Shown here in pieces: positions 53,798 through 64,000 of a DNA stretch of 64,000 nt. The translations under genes were made by a program, and so were the position numbers. Each line of letters starts with the position of its first letter. The stretch's first letter is position 1. The stretch comes from Cephalotrichum gorgonifer (taxonomy: Eukaryota > Ascomycota > Sordariomycetes > Microascales > Microascaceae): the NCBI GenBank assembly GCA_900312665.1, contig ONZQ02000005.1, positions 1,529,077 through 1,593,076 of the forward strand. Direction: 5' to 3'. The notes beneath the pieces are model-generated. The model did no database searches and was not told where the DNA came from. It saw nothing but the letters and a program-made list of their open reading frames with translations.

Positions 53798-54981
53798 TTA
53801 GTGCATGGGATTGAAAAATGCCCAGGGTCTGTCAGCAGACGCCATCTCCCTCAGGTAATCAATATCTGATACGGGGGTACGCCCCTCCTGGAAGTAGACA
53901 GTAAATCTAGCACCCCACCGCGGGCGGTCCGACCGCTCACAGTATATCCAAGTACATCTCAGCCAGCCGTTTGGGAGCTTGGCACCAGATGGAAGCACCT
54001 CCACTGCTATCTTCTGACTGACCCGATGGGGCAGTGGATACGGCGAAGTCCTGCGCATTCTGGACGTGTCATCCCAGGGGACGGCTTCGTGGCTGAGCCC
54101 ACCCAGGTCATTGAAGTATAGGTGTGCATATGCCACCCACTGCCGACCACTCCCAGGTCTGTTCCCCGCCGCTTCGGAGTCGTTCTTCGTGATGAGCATG
54201 TACTTCCAGGCCCTGGTCCAGTCGTAGGTCATCCTAATAGGATGGTCAACCTCACCCGGGCCGACGCGGTCGAGAGGGCTGGCTGTCCGTTCAACCTCAG
54301 TTCCGTCAACCCATATTGGCTTACCATAAGCACGATATACGTGCATCGCGCTTCTGACGACCCGATACATCTTTAGTGAAGGGGCTCTGCGACCATTTGA
54401 GACCGGGACTGATATATCCTCATGTCGGATATCATGAAGGTACAAGCTTTCTTGTTTATCGTTTCCCCTCCCCCAGGGGAGCATGGCGACCTTTGGGAGA
54501 CTTTTCCTTATCGACGTATTGGGAGAGTCATAGTGGTACATCTGTCTGAGGCGAATATCGGTCGGAGTGTTTGTTGACTTCCCCACCGTACTCTCATATG
54601 GAGACGGAGGCTCGGTGCGGGTATCGTCATTCTGGTGTGTCATGGCACCGTTGGGTGGAAGGAGGTTCGGGCCTCTGCTTTGCTGCGCCTGGGAGGTGTT
54701 CGGAGCCTGGGAGGTCATAGCACCGTTGCCTGTAGGGCGGTTCAAGTACTTTGCTGGGCTTGAGAAACGCTCGTAGCCTGGAAGGTCGTGGCACCGTTGC
54801 CTGCAGGGCAGTTCGGACCTCTGTTTTTCTGGGCCCGCGAGATTTTATTCGCTCTTCTTCGATGATAGGAAGCTTTTGCTGTAGAGGTGCTGCGTGAGTG
54901 GGGTGACTTGTTCATGGTCACGGCGACGGCCACCCCAGCCGCGATGACGACCAATATTAAAATTAGGAAGAAGGTACTCAT
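53798..54981 (-). pseudogene. Membrane-anchored protein gene with internal repeats, broken by a 1-nt frameshift
   Basis: Minus strand. The ATG at 54981 starts a membrane helix (FFLILILVVIAAGVAVAV) and a basic stretch, then repeats of about 70 bp encoding NRGPNCPAGNGATTFQA...SQAQQS. That frame stops at 54742-54744 within the second repeat. The adjacent frame, open from just upstream of the stop, carries on the same repeat (NRPTGNGAMTSQ...SQAQQS, then RGPNLLPPNGAMT) and the main body to a stop at 53798. Compared with repeat 1, repeat 2 lacks one base near 54745-54752, which accounts for the shift. The body (RPWAFFNPMH end, several Trp/Tyr-rich strands) is not a family I recognise. A real mutation or a sequencing indel are both possible. 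Confidence 0.55.
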
Positions 54982-56193
54982 TGCGTTTGATTCCTCGAGA
55001 AGTGGTTGTAGATGACTAGTCCGAGATCATAAGGGCGTGGGAGCATCGTCACTTAAATAGGGAGTATTGGCCCCTCGCTAGGCCATAGACTTTGCCCACC
55101 TCCGCTCGTGACATATACACAGACGGTCAGGGAACACAATATGGATGAACCTTGGGATGGATACAGTTAAACTCTATCTGAGAAAGGGCGATTTAGATGT
55201 TTGTGTACGGGTGAAAGATAATTAAATCCCTACCTCAAACCCTCTTTTCCGACATTCATTGCCCAGGCGAGTCTTTGTTTCTGGGAAACGGTGGAGGGGG
55301 TGGCCACCTGCGGCCATGCTCGGCTCATGGACGACGGCCTGGATGCTCCAGTCGCGCGGTAATGAATAGCTCGGTCCCTCCACAAGGTCCGGTCCCACCT
55401 TCCACTCTCCTTCACGACGACAATTCAGCAAGTAGTCAGCCCCCCCCTTCCGTGTCCATTCTAAGAACATTGTATGTACCCGTAGTGAAAGTGATTGCCC
55501 CACATATGTCGCGACATTGAGAAGGTGCCCCCCAATCCTTATCTTAGGGGGGAAATTCCACTTATCGGTCCACCTGCTATCTGGTGCAATAGGCCTACGA
55601 GTAGTCCAACAGATCCCGTTGACATTAAGGCATACAATGTAGGTCTAGATAGCAGGCCGCTTTGTTCAAGCGACACATCATATCATGAGGCATGCTTTGG
55701 TTTTTGGCTTGTCCGGGTCGTGGATGTGACGCGGAAGAAAGGGGAGGGAGGTTCCGCCTGGGATTGGTATCTACATTCCCTCGTACTCAAGGTGAATCGT
55801 CTCGGCCGTCGAATTTGTTAATCGGGTAGTTTCAAGTGAGGATGGCAGAAAAAAAATAATAGGTCTCAATTCTCGGCTTCATCAAGATGGTTGGTATGCT
55901 GTGGGGTTCCTGCCCAGCATTGGGATGGAAGAGGAGAACGCCCCTTCCTGTTGTAAGTCGGCGGAAAGCTAGGAGGTAGGTACGACACATTACAATGCAG
56001 GAGCTTGAGAGGCTTCGTGTTGATAAACACGTAGCGATTTGACCTCGTTCGTAATTTTTCTTCTCTTTCGTTTTCATCAGGATTGAAACAAAATCACCGT
56101 AAACATGCGGTAAGTCTGTCTCATTGCCTTAACCAAGGTACATTGGCTAACCTTGATAGTCTCACACTAAATACCAACATTATTCCCGACTAG
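54982..56193. other. Intergenic; weak frames only
   Basis: About 1.2 kb. Frames at 55222-55503 (minus) and 55495-55821 (plus) are open but lack good ATG starts or recognised motifs. Possible decayed gene, not called. A candidate ATGCG-GTAAGT first exon for the next gene lies at 56105, but its phase does not fit. Confidence 0.4.
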
Positions 56194-57133
56194 GTATACC
56201 AGCGTGCCGCCGACCCCGACCAAGGTCCCACCACACCAGGGCTTGAAAGCCAAGTCGCCTCCGGTGAGACCATAGAACTCCAAACGCTCACCTCCGACGC
56301 CGATACCGACACCACTTCGGACACCACCTCCAACCCCGGCGAAGCCCTAAGATCCCGTGGAGATACATCCACAAGCTCGGAGCTCGGCCGGGAGTACCAG
56401 TAAGTAGACTCGTGGCTTCGCGAGTCTGCGAGCTCCAGGCCGTCATTACGTCCTAATATCGAGATGCAGAGAAAATGACGAAGACTACCTTCGTTACCTT
56501 CTGGGGACTGTCACCTGGGAATCCTTGATAGGACTGGCGGGGGGCGAGACGGGGGGAGAGGGGGGAGAGGGAGAAGAGGGGGAGAGAGGGGGAGAGCCAG
56601 CGGGGGAGGGAGAAGAAAGGGGTGTGGTTCAGGGAGAGGGAGGGGGAGAGCCGGCAGGGGAGAGAGAAGAAGAGGGAGGGGAGGGGCAGATGGGGAGGGG
56701 GAAAGGGTATGGATGGAGCCAGATCCCCTCGGGCGGCGCTAACGGCCGCAAAAGCCAAAGCCGTATGTGCGGCAAAGGCGGCCAGGCACTTGGCCGAGCT
56801 GGCCATCAAGTCCCGTGCAAAGGACACCATGGCGGGGCGGCTATCATTGCGGCGGCTGACGCTGCAGATGCGGCGGTGGCAGCGGCTGAGGCCGCAGGGG
56901 ACGACTCGGCGGCAGTGGCGAGCGCGTGCGCGACGGCGGCGTCTGCGGTGGCGGCGGGGGCAGGAGCGGCGGCGGCGGCGGCGGGCCAGGATCAGGGGCC
57001 GTGGTGGCGGGGAGGAGAAAACGGGGCGAGGGGGACGTACTACTTGGTCATCATTGGGTGTACCATTATTGGCATCTTTGCCAACACCGTTCTGGGCGGC
57101 ATGCAGTTACACTACGCCACCAAGCAGCATTAG
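56194..57133 (+). CDS. Putative single-pass membrane protein with Ser/Thr-rich, Gly/Glu-repeat and Ala-rich regions (5' end unresolved)
   Basis: Two exons (56194-56399, 56470-57133) join in frame through a 70-nt intron (GTAAGT donor, CTAAT branch, GCAG acceptor). The first encodes an acidic Ser/Thr-rich stretch (QRAADPDQGPTTPGLESQ...). The second gives ENDEDYLRYLLGTVTWESL, a long Gly/Glu region with GGEPAGE twice, an Ala-rich segment (about 56830-56990), then one hydrophobic helix near the end (TYYLVIIGCTIIGIFANTVLGG). No ATG could be joined in phase: the nearby ATGCG before GTAAGT gives a different frame. So the start exon is either elsewhere or damaged. No family recognised. Confidence 0.5.
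56530..56710 (+). repeat. Purine (G/A) tract with imperfect repeats
   Basis: Almost entirely G and A on the plus strand with runs of five or more G. Two copies of GGGGGAGAGCC(A/G)GC are about 60 bp apart. Encodes the Gly/Glu repeat of the protein above; a candidate triplex or G-quadruplex-forming tract. Confidence 0.7.
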
Positions 57134-58072
57134 GGAGCATCATCATACATATCAATACAAGTAATCTTACTTGGGCGCCTCCGTTTTCCACATGTGCCAT
57201 TGTCGTAGAGGGCATACCTTCCCAACGCAGGATGGAAAACATAGCCAGTTGAACAATATCCCAAAGCTTGCCATTGAGGGATATGGGATATATTAGTAAG
57301 TGGCCGCATGGATATACAAAACCTCTAGGCTCAACATGAGACTTAGGGAAACGTCATTTGGTACTGGTTGCACAATCCCTTCAGGGGGCACCAAACCATC
57401 TCCATTGGAAATATTGCCAATGCCATCCGGGACGCCTCCCCTGGTCTTTACTACCCCTTGCATGTGGGATAGGTTGACATGGAGGCCAGCTTCTTGGTCA
57501 CCAGTTTCTAGATGGCGAAGAACGGTGGCCCCCTCGATCCAGCACAGGGAGAATGTTAATGATGGGGGTGAGCAACCCTTAGTGGTGTCCAGCAGTGGGG
57601 AAGCTGGAGGTAGCGAGACTTGGATGTACAAGTGAGGGCTTGAGACGGTGGCAGAGAGGGATCATCACGATAGCCACAACTGAGGAAGCTCTTCCGATGC
57701 AATCATCAAAGGCAAGGGAGGAAATTTTATGGTGTTGGCAGGTGTAAGTGGGAAGGGAAATCCGACGAATGCTAGTAAGGGAAGAAAAGAAGCGTGTATG
57801 CGATAATGATGGAGACTTGTCAACGAAAGAAGCTGCAAAGTCCATTCCTTCCAGCCATGGTGGGCTTACCAACAAGCTGTAAAAGTAGAACGGCTCAAAG
57901 GAAAATGGTGGCTGTATAAATAATTCTGTGATAGGATTGAACAATTGGAATAATATCGATTGTTGTAAGGTTTTCCTTCCTACTGGTGGGGACATCCATC
58001 TGGTGCCAGGTTGTAGTAGTTTGTGCTGAAGGGTTAAAATGATGAACCTGGAATGCATGATACAAGTCACAA
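57134..58072. other. Intergenic; opposed open frames not called
   Basis: Both strands are open for over 330 nt at 57293-57635, which is most likely chance. Nothing else supported. Confidence 0.45.
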
Positions 58073-58187
58073 GGGCCGATGGTCTAGCGGTATGATTCTC
58101 GCTTAGGGTAACACCCTTAGCATGACATGTGAGCAATCACATGTCGCAAATTGCGAGAGGTCCCGGGTTCAATTCCCGGTTGGCCCC
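58073..58187 (+). tRNA. tRNA-Pro (AGG), second copy, intron-containing
   Basis: 115 nt. Exons identical to the copy at 3314. The intron keeps the ACCCTTAGCAT start but its hairpin (58124-58145) is GACATGTGA, loop GCAA, TCACATGTC: nine pairs, with different bases on both sides from copy 1. T-tract follows. Confidence 0.96.
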
Positions 58188-58666
58188 CATCAATTTTTTT
58201 TTCACCTTTTGAGCCTTTTTACGCTTGTCGTTCAGCTCTTTGTCTTGGAGGCTAGCTAGCGCTGGAGGCGTGCCAGGATTGGAACTTGGCAGGTTGTCCT
58301 GTCAGCCGTCGAAGCTGGGTGTGGGGCAAAGAGCAGCATCAGGCACCCTGACAGCACTATTTTGCCTTTAACCCCCGCTCACAACTTTCATGCATGTATT
58401 CCTGCTCGCGGTTGCACCCAGCTGTCCAATGACTCCAATAGACACAGCCCCGAATAGATCCGTCGTTCCGTGGCGGCCGGCCCCTTGACCTTCCGCCAGC
58501 TTATCAATCGACCACGACACAATTTCGGATTTCGTCTTCCTTGCAGCGATTAGTTCTTGTCTATGCCCACAAGCAGGCGCAAAAGGTGCAGTTTAGACAA
58601 TATTCATCCGTCTTGCCTCCTTCCCTGTCCCAATTCGTTCTTCAGAGCGCACCATCGACGGCAACC
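58188..58666. other. Intergenic, no gene seen
   Basis: From tRNA-Pro to the next start; no supported frame. Confidence 0.5.
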
Positions 58667-60957
58667 ATGGGGAAGAAGAGCTCAAAGATTCCACCACGCC
58701 ATGAGCCTATCGTACCGTATTGTTTTCTGTGCCGAAAGGGCCTGCAGAGGAGAACCGGTCGTGCCATCCCGCCCCGACATGAGTGGGAGATGAAACTCGC
58801 CGCGCGTACGCTTCCCCTCCCTCCGCTAAGAGACCGAGGCCCCGGTCTAAATCCGCCTAATAGTTTATAATCCGCCGACCAGAAGCGGCGTTATGAGAGT
58901 CACCATCGTTGGCGACACTATGGACCCCCCTACGAATCCTTTGATCTTGGATGGCGACCAAATCAAGGTCTGCCTGCACCACTGCTGTAAACCGTGCGGC
59001 CAAGACGAGCCAATCTACGTCGCTCACCAGGATTGCTGGGACCTAGCTATTTCGATGGGCAAGCGAGTGAAGCTGCTGTTTCACTTCGCCATGATGACCC
59101 GCCAGCTACCCCCACCCATGGGACCTCCCGTCCACGCGTCCTTCCCCATTGAGCTCGACGCCGCTACGCCACTCGGAGGGCTCTTCCGGGGCCTTGCATC
59201 CCGGCTCCCACTCGAAGCGCAGTATGAGATAATGGGGTATCTACAGGGCCACCTAGTATACTCGCTTCTACTGTCGTTCCAGGCTATTAGCGGGCTAGAA
59301 AAATCTTTTCGCTATCTACCTCCGTGGGGGCAGTCCCTTGTCACTTGCGGCCCCGTTAGGAGCCTTTACGCCAAGACTAGGAGGATGTTTGGCCAAGACT
59401 ATCTATTCGATATCGTTTGCAGCACAGCCCCAAATCCCGTCCCTACTCCCATGAGGAGAGAGACTACATCCGTTAGTACAAGGGATACTCCCTCCATTAC
59501 CACGGGAACAGCTCCTATACGAGGGGTTAGGTTTGCCGTTGGTATGTACGGATTGCGCGCACTGCGGATCTTGTTCGACGACGAGGATAAGTCGATGTCT
59601 CCCTGGATAGGAGATCCCCAATTCTCCTTGTACGGGGAAGTCTATGGCAGCGACTTGAGTCGAATATCGCTCCTCCTCGATGTAGGAAAATCCCGGATCT
59701 TTCAGGGTACTTGGGCCTCCCATCTCGTATTCTAGCTAACCTCTGTATTATAGGAGCACCGCATCCTCAGAGTTAGCTTCGGTATCATTATTGATGGATT
59801 CCCCTCCACGACAGCCCCATCCCGATTGTTATGGGATCAAGAACAGGCCTTGGCTGCAGACGTGGAGCACTCCGCCGTTATGACTCAGGGATACACCCTT
59901 CCACCTCCTGTATATCCAGGCTGGACAGCTATTTCCTACCTTTCTCTTGGAGACGAACAGTCATATACATCCGGACTCACGGTTTATTGCGACGGCTTAA
60001 GCATTACCGGCGTTGTGTGTCATAGTGAACCTCCTCAGTCGATAGGACTCCGCCGGGGGTTCCCTATACATCTTCCACTTAGCGCAGGAGAGTATATCAC
60101 GTCATCCTGGGTTTGGACAAATGGAGCACGGGGAACCCGGGCTTTCCAGGGACCATACCTCTTGGTGGGTTACTTGTGGCGACCCGTCAGTTTCGCTCTT
60201 GTGATCTAATACATAACTATAGGTATCAACAAACCTGGGCCATTCCAAGTTCTTCGGCGATTACTGCGCTGTGATTCAATTCCCTCTCCACCACTGGACC
60301 TGTCTCATCGATTGCGGCTCAGTCATCACCGGGCTCTACCTCGACACGCGTTCTATAGCGGGCGTCGCTTCAAAACCTACTTCAAACTCGACGGCTGCCC
60401 CGACCGCCACCATTCCCAGACTGCGAAACCCGCCGTTTATGTCCACCATTGGAGGAACAGGGGCATTCCTTACTACCGCGTCTATCCAATCCATAAATCG
60501 ACTTCAGGTACGGAGGGATAAGTCTCGCTGTACGGGCCTCCTGATTGAACACCTGGATGGCGGCATGGAGACTCTGGGGTGCTGGGATGCTGTCGACGCC
60601 TGCTCAGTGCAAACGATATTCGATGCCACGTGTGATGGCCCCCTTAAGGCGATTGCATTTCACGGCAGTACATCCAGCCCCCACCGCGTAACGAATGTTA
60701 CGGCTGTAGTTAGAGATTCCCCCGACCCCCCTGAATCCAAGGTCTTCCGTAATACGGTTAGTAATACCCCCTCGTTCTCTGCGATGGGTCGTTTTCTAAC
60801 TAACATTTTACGTTAGTTTCTCGTGTGGTGGTTCAATGGCTTTGCAGACAAAGTTGAAGAGTGGAATGGAATATCGGATCCTGTCCATGAAGTCTCGCCC
60901 CTGCCTAACTTTGGGAACTCGCGCGCTCGCTACATGCCGGTGCCTTATGGGTCATAA
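58667..60957 (+). CDS. Uncharacterised Cys/Trp-rich fungal protein (large fungal family)
   Basis: Five exons (58667-58805, 58864-59681, 59754-60164, 60223-60756, 60817-60957) give 680 residues, with introns of 58-72 nt. The N-terminus has a CxxC-type element (YCFLCRKGL), then a WEMKLAALYNPP join made by the first splice, and a second Cys/His group (VCLHHCCKPCGQDEPIYVAHQDCWDL). The rest is rich in Gly, Trp and beta-type segments ending FLVWWFNGFADKVEEWNG and PLPNFGNSRARYMPVPYGS. This layout recalls expanded fungal families of unknown function, some annotated as F-box-like. The intron at 59682 is the least certain; a donor at 59642 (GTCTAT) would also fit. No function is assigned. Confidence 0.65.
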
Positions 60958-61950
60958 GGTTGCAGGATTTGCAGCGACCGCCGAAGTACTTGTCAAAATA
61001 TCACCAGCATCAATGTACAGCCCGGAACAATTTGTTTCTGGTACTCATTCCAGAGGTTCCAGCGGGACGGTCGGTCTCTGATTGCTATTAGAAGAGGCAA
61101 GAGGCGAGAGACGCCAGCTTAGCTTCGGCATGTTGACCGTATATTTCTCTCTTCATAAGAATACCCAAAACAAGGACCGAGTATGGCGCCAATGCAGGAG
61201 ATCTAGCATGCATATTGATGATTCAGCCATATACTTTGCATATGAAGCCTGGCATACTCAATATTATTTCGCGATCCGTGAGGCTGCCTACCACATTGGG
61301 ATTCGTGCCGCTGGGCCTCTTGGCAACCAACAACTTGGATCTCCTTCTACAGGTATCTCTTCAATTGACGAATGGGAAGACCTCAAATTAGACCGCCCGA
61401 GAGGCCCAGCAGTTATCATGCATCTTCCTGCGGGTCCAGTTGAAGGCATCCATCGACCGTCTATTCCATTGGCCGCATGCCAGCGTGTCCACCCACTCTC
61501 TTATTCACGGAGCCCTGTGATTGGAACTATGAACTTGAAATTGACGCCGCGAGACCGGCTCAGCGTACCTCACAACCATATCCACATGAGACTTGCAGGG
61601 TGATAAAGCATGATTTCGTACTTTCCATCTAGATGGTACCTTGTATTTACCCATTACAGATGACTGCACCAGAAGGCGCCTACACCTTGCAGAGCGCCTC
61701 ATGTGAGGTCGCCTTCTTGATGCCTGTCCATGTACCATGTAGATTCCTGAAAGAAGGCGTCTAATGTTTCGCACTCTGGACTTTGTGAGTGTAAGCGATC
61801 TCATAGTAATGGGTATAAAGATGTGAAGTCCCCTCCTCTTTCCTTTCTGTAATTTCGGAACGTCGTCCTATAGCAGACCCGGTTTGAATCTCGAACGCAA
61901 TATCGTACGCCCCTCATTTTTATCCCAACCTTTACTTGTCTGCCAGAAGT
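60958..61950. other. Intergenic; one weak ORF
   Basis: About 1 kb. The frame 61082-61603 is 173 codons but lacks an ATG start and recognised motifs, so it is not called. Confidence 0.4.
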
Positions 61951-63777
61951 ATGCCTACCGCCACTGACGATCGCCCCGGGGAGAGCACTTCCCAAAACGA
62001 CTACGCCGGTAAGTCTATTCCAGTCAACTCATACAGTCCCCGGCGTTCCCAGGTCTGAAAGCTCTGGCTGACGCAACATCCAGCGGATGTGCGCCTTGGC
62101 GAAGTTACCGAACTGCCGCAAAACCTCAAGCGGCAGTTTTATCCCCCACTTGTACTCCTGGACGCGCTTAATGCGCCCACGGTGTTAAAAAGACGGAGCT
62201 ATAATGATTCAACACATGGAGATACATACGATCCAGAGAAAATATTCCATCATTTCGTCTCCCGCGTGGCTTTGATTTGCCAGGTTGAGCCTAATGGAGA
62301 CGCCGTCTCCTCTTGCGTGGTCTTACAAGAGCCGGATAGGGTCGAATACGTCTTCACTTCCAATCATCGGACAAAGAAGCAGTTGGCGAGCGTTGCCCAG
62401 GCCCTCAGGGGTATCCTTGACATGGTTCCGCCGATGGATGAAGAGAGCGACAAGGATGACCTGGAGATCCGGAGCAAGATGCTACGGGCTGTCCTCGCGC
62501 TGAGCTGGTGCAGGGTGAGGCGTTACCTGAATGCTCTGAGCCAAGAGTTACGCCCCTGCATGGCCAGTTGCGAGCGGAAGGGGACGGAACGAGGTAGGTC
62601 ACTTTTGCCGATCATGTCACTTACACAAGGCTCACCATGTGCTCACGAATTAGATCGAAAACTTGGGCTTGCCTTAGAGAAGATCGCGTCATTGACATAC
62701 ACTGCTGCTGAGCTGGCAAAGACAGCAAAAACTGACGGTAAGCTGGAAGGAACCCCTGCCCGTAGCGCGGAGCCCAAGATGCTTACTTGTACTAATTTAT
62801 TACCTCCCTATTAAGATCATGACCAGTTCAGTTTTGCCACAGAAGCAGTAATCAGAGAGCTTGAGAGCCTCCGAAAGGATTCATATTTATTTTCGCTCAT
62901 CTGCCGAAGTGTTGCTGTGGAACATAAGCAGGCCAACGGAATGTACTGGACCGAAATGTGCCACATCTCAGACCGCCTCAAGGCCTACAAAGGAGCCATT
63001 GACTCCATGTTCATCGCCCGCGACAACTGGCCCGAGCTTTTCGAGACCTTCGAGGTTCGATTCATCCCATCATCATCTCGGATGGGAAATGTATTGGCAG
63101 GGGGGGCAAAGACTGCAGCTCAGCTCGTGAGGGTCTGTACTTCGGATAAGAATATCCTTCCGGAGCTGGAGGCTAGCGTGGCAACACTCCAAAATATGCA
63201 CGATATCGACGACATCATCAATCAAACGTGGACAGGGGGGATCAAGCCTGTCATTCACTCGGAGGTGCAGCTCCACAGTTGGCTCGAATCAACGGGCAGG
63301 ACCCACCCCGAACGCTTCTTCGGCCGGTATAAATTTATCGGGAGCAGCAAGCCGACCTGCAAGCTATGCTCGTTCTACTTTGACGAGCATGGAACGGATG
63401 TGAAAGTGCTTCCTTCACACCGCAATATCTACTTGCAGTGGCGCATGCCTGACGTCCTCGATTATGGCAGTCCAGATGACCTCGAGGAGCGCAAAAATGT
63501 GCGCAAGGACCTTCTACACAAGATTAAGAAACGGGTTGTTGCCGACATTGTCCGCACCATCAAAGAGAAGCGAGCAGACTCCCAGAATCACGACTCCACC
63601 GATCAGAGAGGACGAGACTTGAGGAGCTATCTTAACGCGTCTGTGGCCGATACGATGTCTTCCGCCATGGACAACCTCAGCATCGTGGGCGAAGTGGATG
63701 AAGTTTCCGATACTGTCGATACCCATACAATCAATTTCCCCGGTCGAGATGGGCTTATGCTAGCCAGACGCCTGTAA
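61951..63777 (+). CDS. OTT_1508-like deaminase-domain fungal protein
   Basis: Four exons (61951-62008, 62084-62593, 62654-62737, 62816-63777) give 537 residues; introns are 60-78 nt with consensus ends. The C-terminal part has a zinc-deaminase core: H365-S-E367 in PVIHSEVQLHSWL, then KPTC399KLC402SFYF, with the block HPERFFGRYKFIGSS between and LPSHRNIYLQWRMPDV after. This matches fungal OTT_1508-like deaminases, a lineage-expanded group predicted to deaminate nucleic acids or nucleotides. The catalytic Glu and three metal ligands are all present, so activity is plausible but substrate unknown. The N-terminal about 250 residues are helical with no recognised domain, and there is no signal peptide. 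Confidence 0.85.
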
Positions 63778-63913
63778 AGGGTGTCGAATGGAAATAGAGG
63801 GACTGTCCAGAGGTTTAACGCTCTGTATGGCAATTTCTCGGGTCCGGGGGGTTATCCTTCCTTCGAGAATCCTGATAGGGACACCTATCATGCTAACTCG
63901 GCGAAGGGTGGCT

Positions 63914-63989
63914 CGTACGTGAGGACGATGTCCGCACACTAGCCTTCTGGACTGTATTTCCTTACCAATAGTGTGCGGACTCACGTACG
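63914..63989. repeat. Inverted repeat with a 7-nt insertion
   Basis: CGTACGTGAG-gacgatg-TCCGCACACT (63914-63940) is the inverse of AGTGTGCGGACTCACGTACG (63970-63989): 20 pairs with GACGATG bulged, 29-nt loop. It lies after the deaminase gene at the window edge; a terminator-like hairpin or the edge of a mobile element are both possible. Confidence 0.7.
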
Positions 63990-64000
63990 CGCCTCCCCGC

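Noticed and set aside
55222..55821. Opposed frames of about 90-110 codons
   Set aside because: No convincing starts or motifs; possibly a relic, but not supportable.
57293..57635. Long open frames on both strands over the same 340 bp
   Set aside because: No recognised motif, no good start and no intron partner on either strand; overlap of both argues for chance.
61082..61603. 173-codon plus-strand frame
   Set aside because: Starts from a non-ATG codon, has no recognised content and no joinable exons found by eye.

Overview
The window looks like nuclear DNA of a filamentous ascomycete (Pezizomycotina). Protein genes are interrupted by short GT-AG introns (about 50-110 nt) with CTAAC/CTGAC-type branch points. 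The gene families are typical of these fungi: HET, Zn2Cys6 plus fungal_trans, F-box, BTB, rhodopsin-like membrane proteins, P450, SDR, and MFS. Eight intact, scattered tRNA genes are present, several with introns. No rRNA, CRISPR array, intact transposon or telomere was seen. The species cannot be named from the sequence alone.

Layout. 0-13.6 kb: the 3' end of a membrane-protein gene, an F-box protein, a rhodopsin-like membrane protein, a small Cys-rich secreted-protein gene broken by a 16-bp tandem duplication, a bacterial-type periplasmic-binding-protein gene, a conserved hypothetical, a phosphotransferase and a frameshifted small zinc-finger-like gene. 14-30 kb: an SDR, a BTB-family pseudogene, a divergent Zn2Cys6 regulator/SDR pair, a secreted amidase and a Gal80-like oxidoreductase, with most of the tRNAs between them. 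31-38 kb: a seven-exon P450 and two paralogous HET genes arranged tail to tail. 38-45.4 kb: two divergent MFS transporters and a ferric reductase; GATA-type sites in the two upstream regions suggest an iron-regulated group. 45.7-53.4 kb: an unrecognised helical-repeat protein, an intronless reverse-transcriptase-related cellular gene (rvt) and a Cys-type glutathione transferase. 53.8-63.8 kb: a frameshifted membrane-anchored protein with internal repeats, a Gly/Glu/Ala-rich single-pass membrane protein, a 680-residue Cys/Trp-rich fungal protein and an OTT_1508-like deaminase.

Gene models were rebuilt by hand by joining reading frames across GT-AG introns, and every multi-exon model given as complete sums to a multiple of three. 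Functional calls rest on recognised motifs; no search was run. The highest-value items are the rvt gene with its three catalytic Asp residues, the iron-site/MFS/ferric-reductase group, the bacterial-type binding protein, the tRNA-Pro intron helix with compensatory changes, and the decay marks (16-bp duplication, single-base frameshifts, BTB-core deletion), which suggest an evolving accessory region or, for the indels, possible assembly errors.
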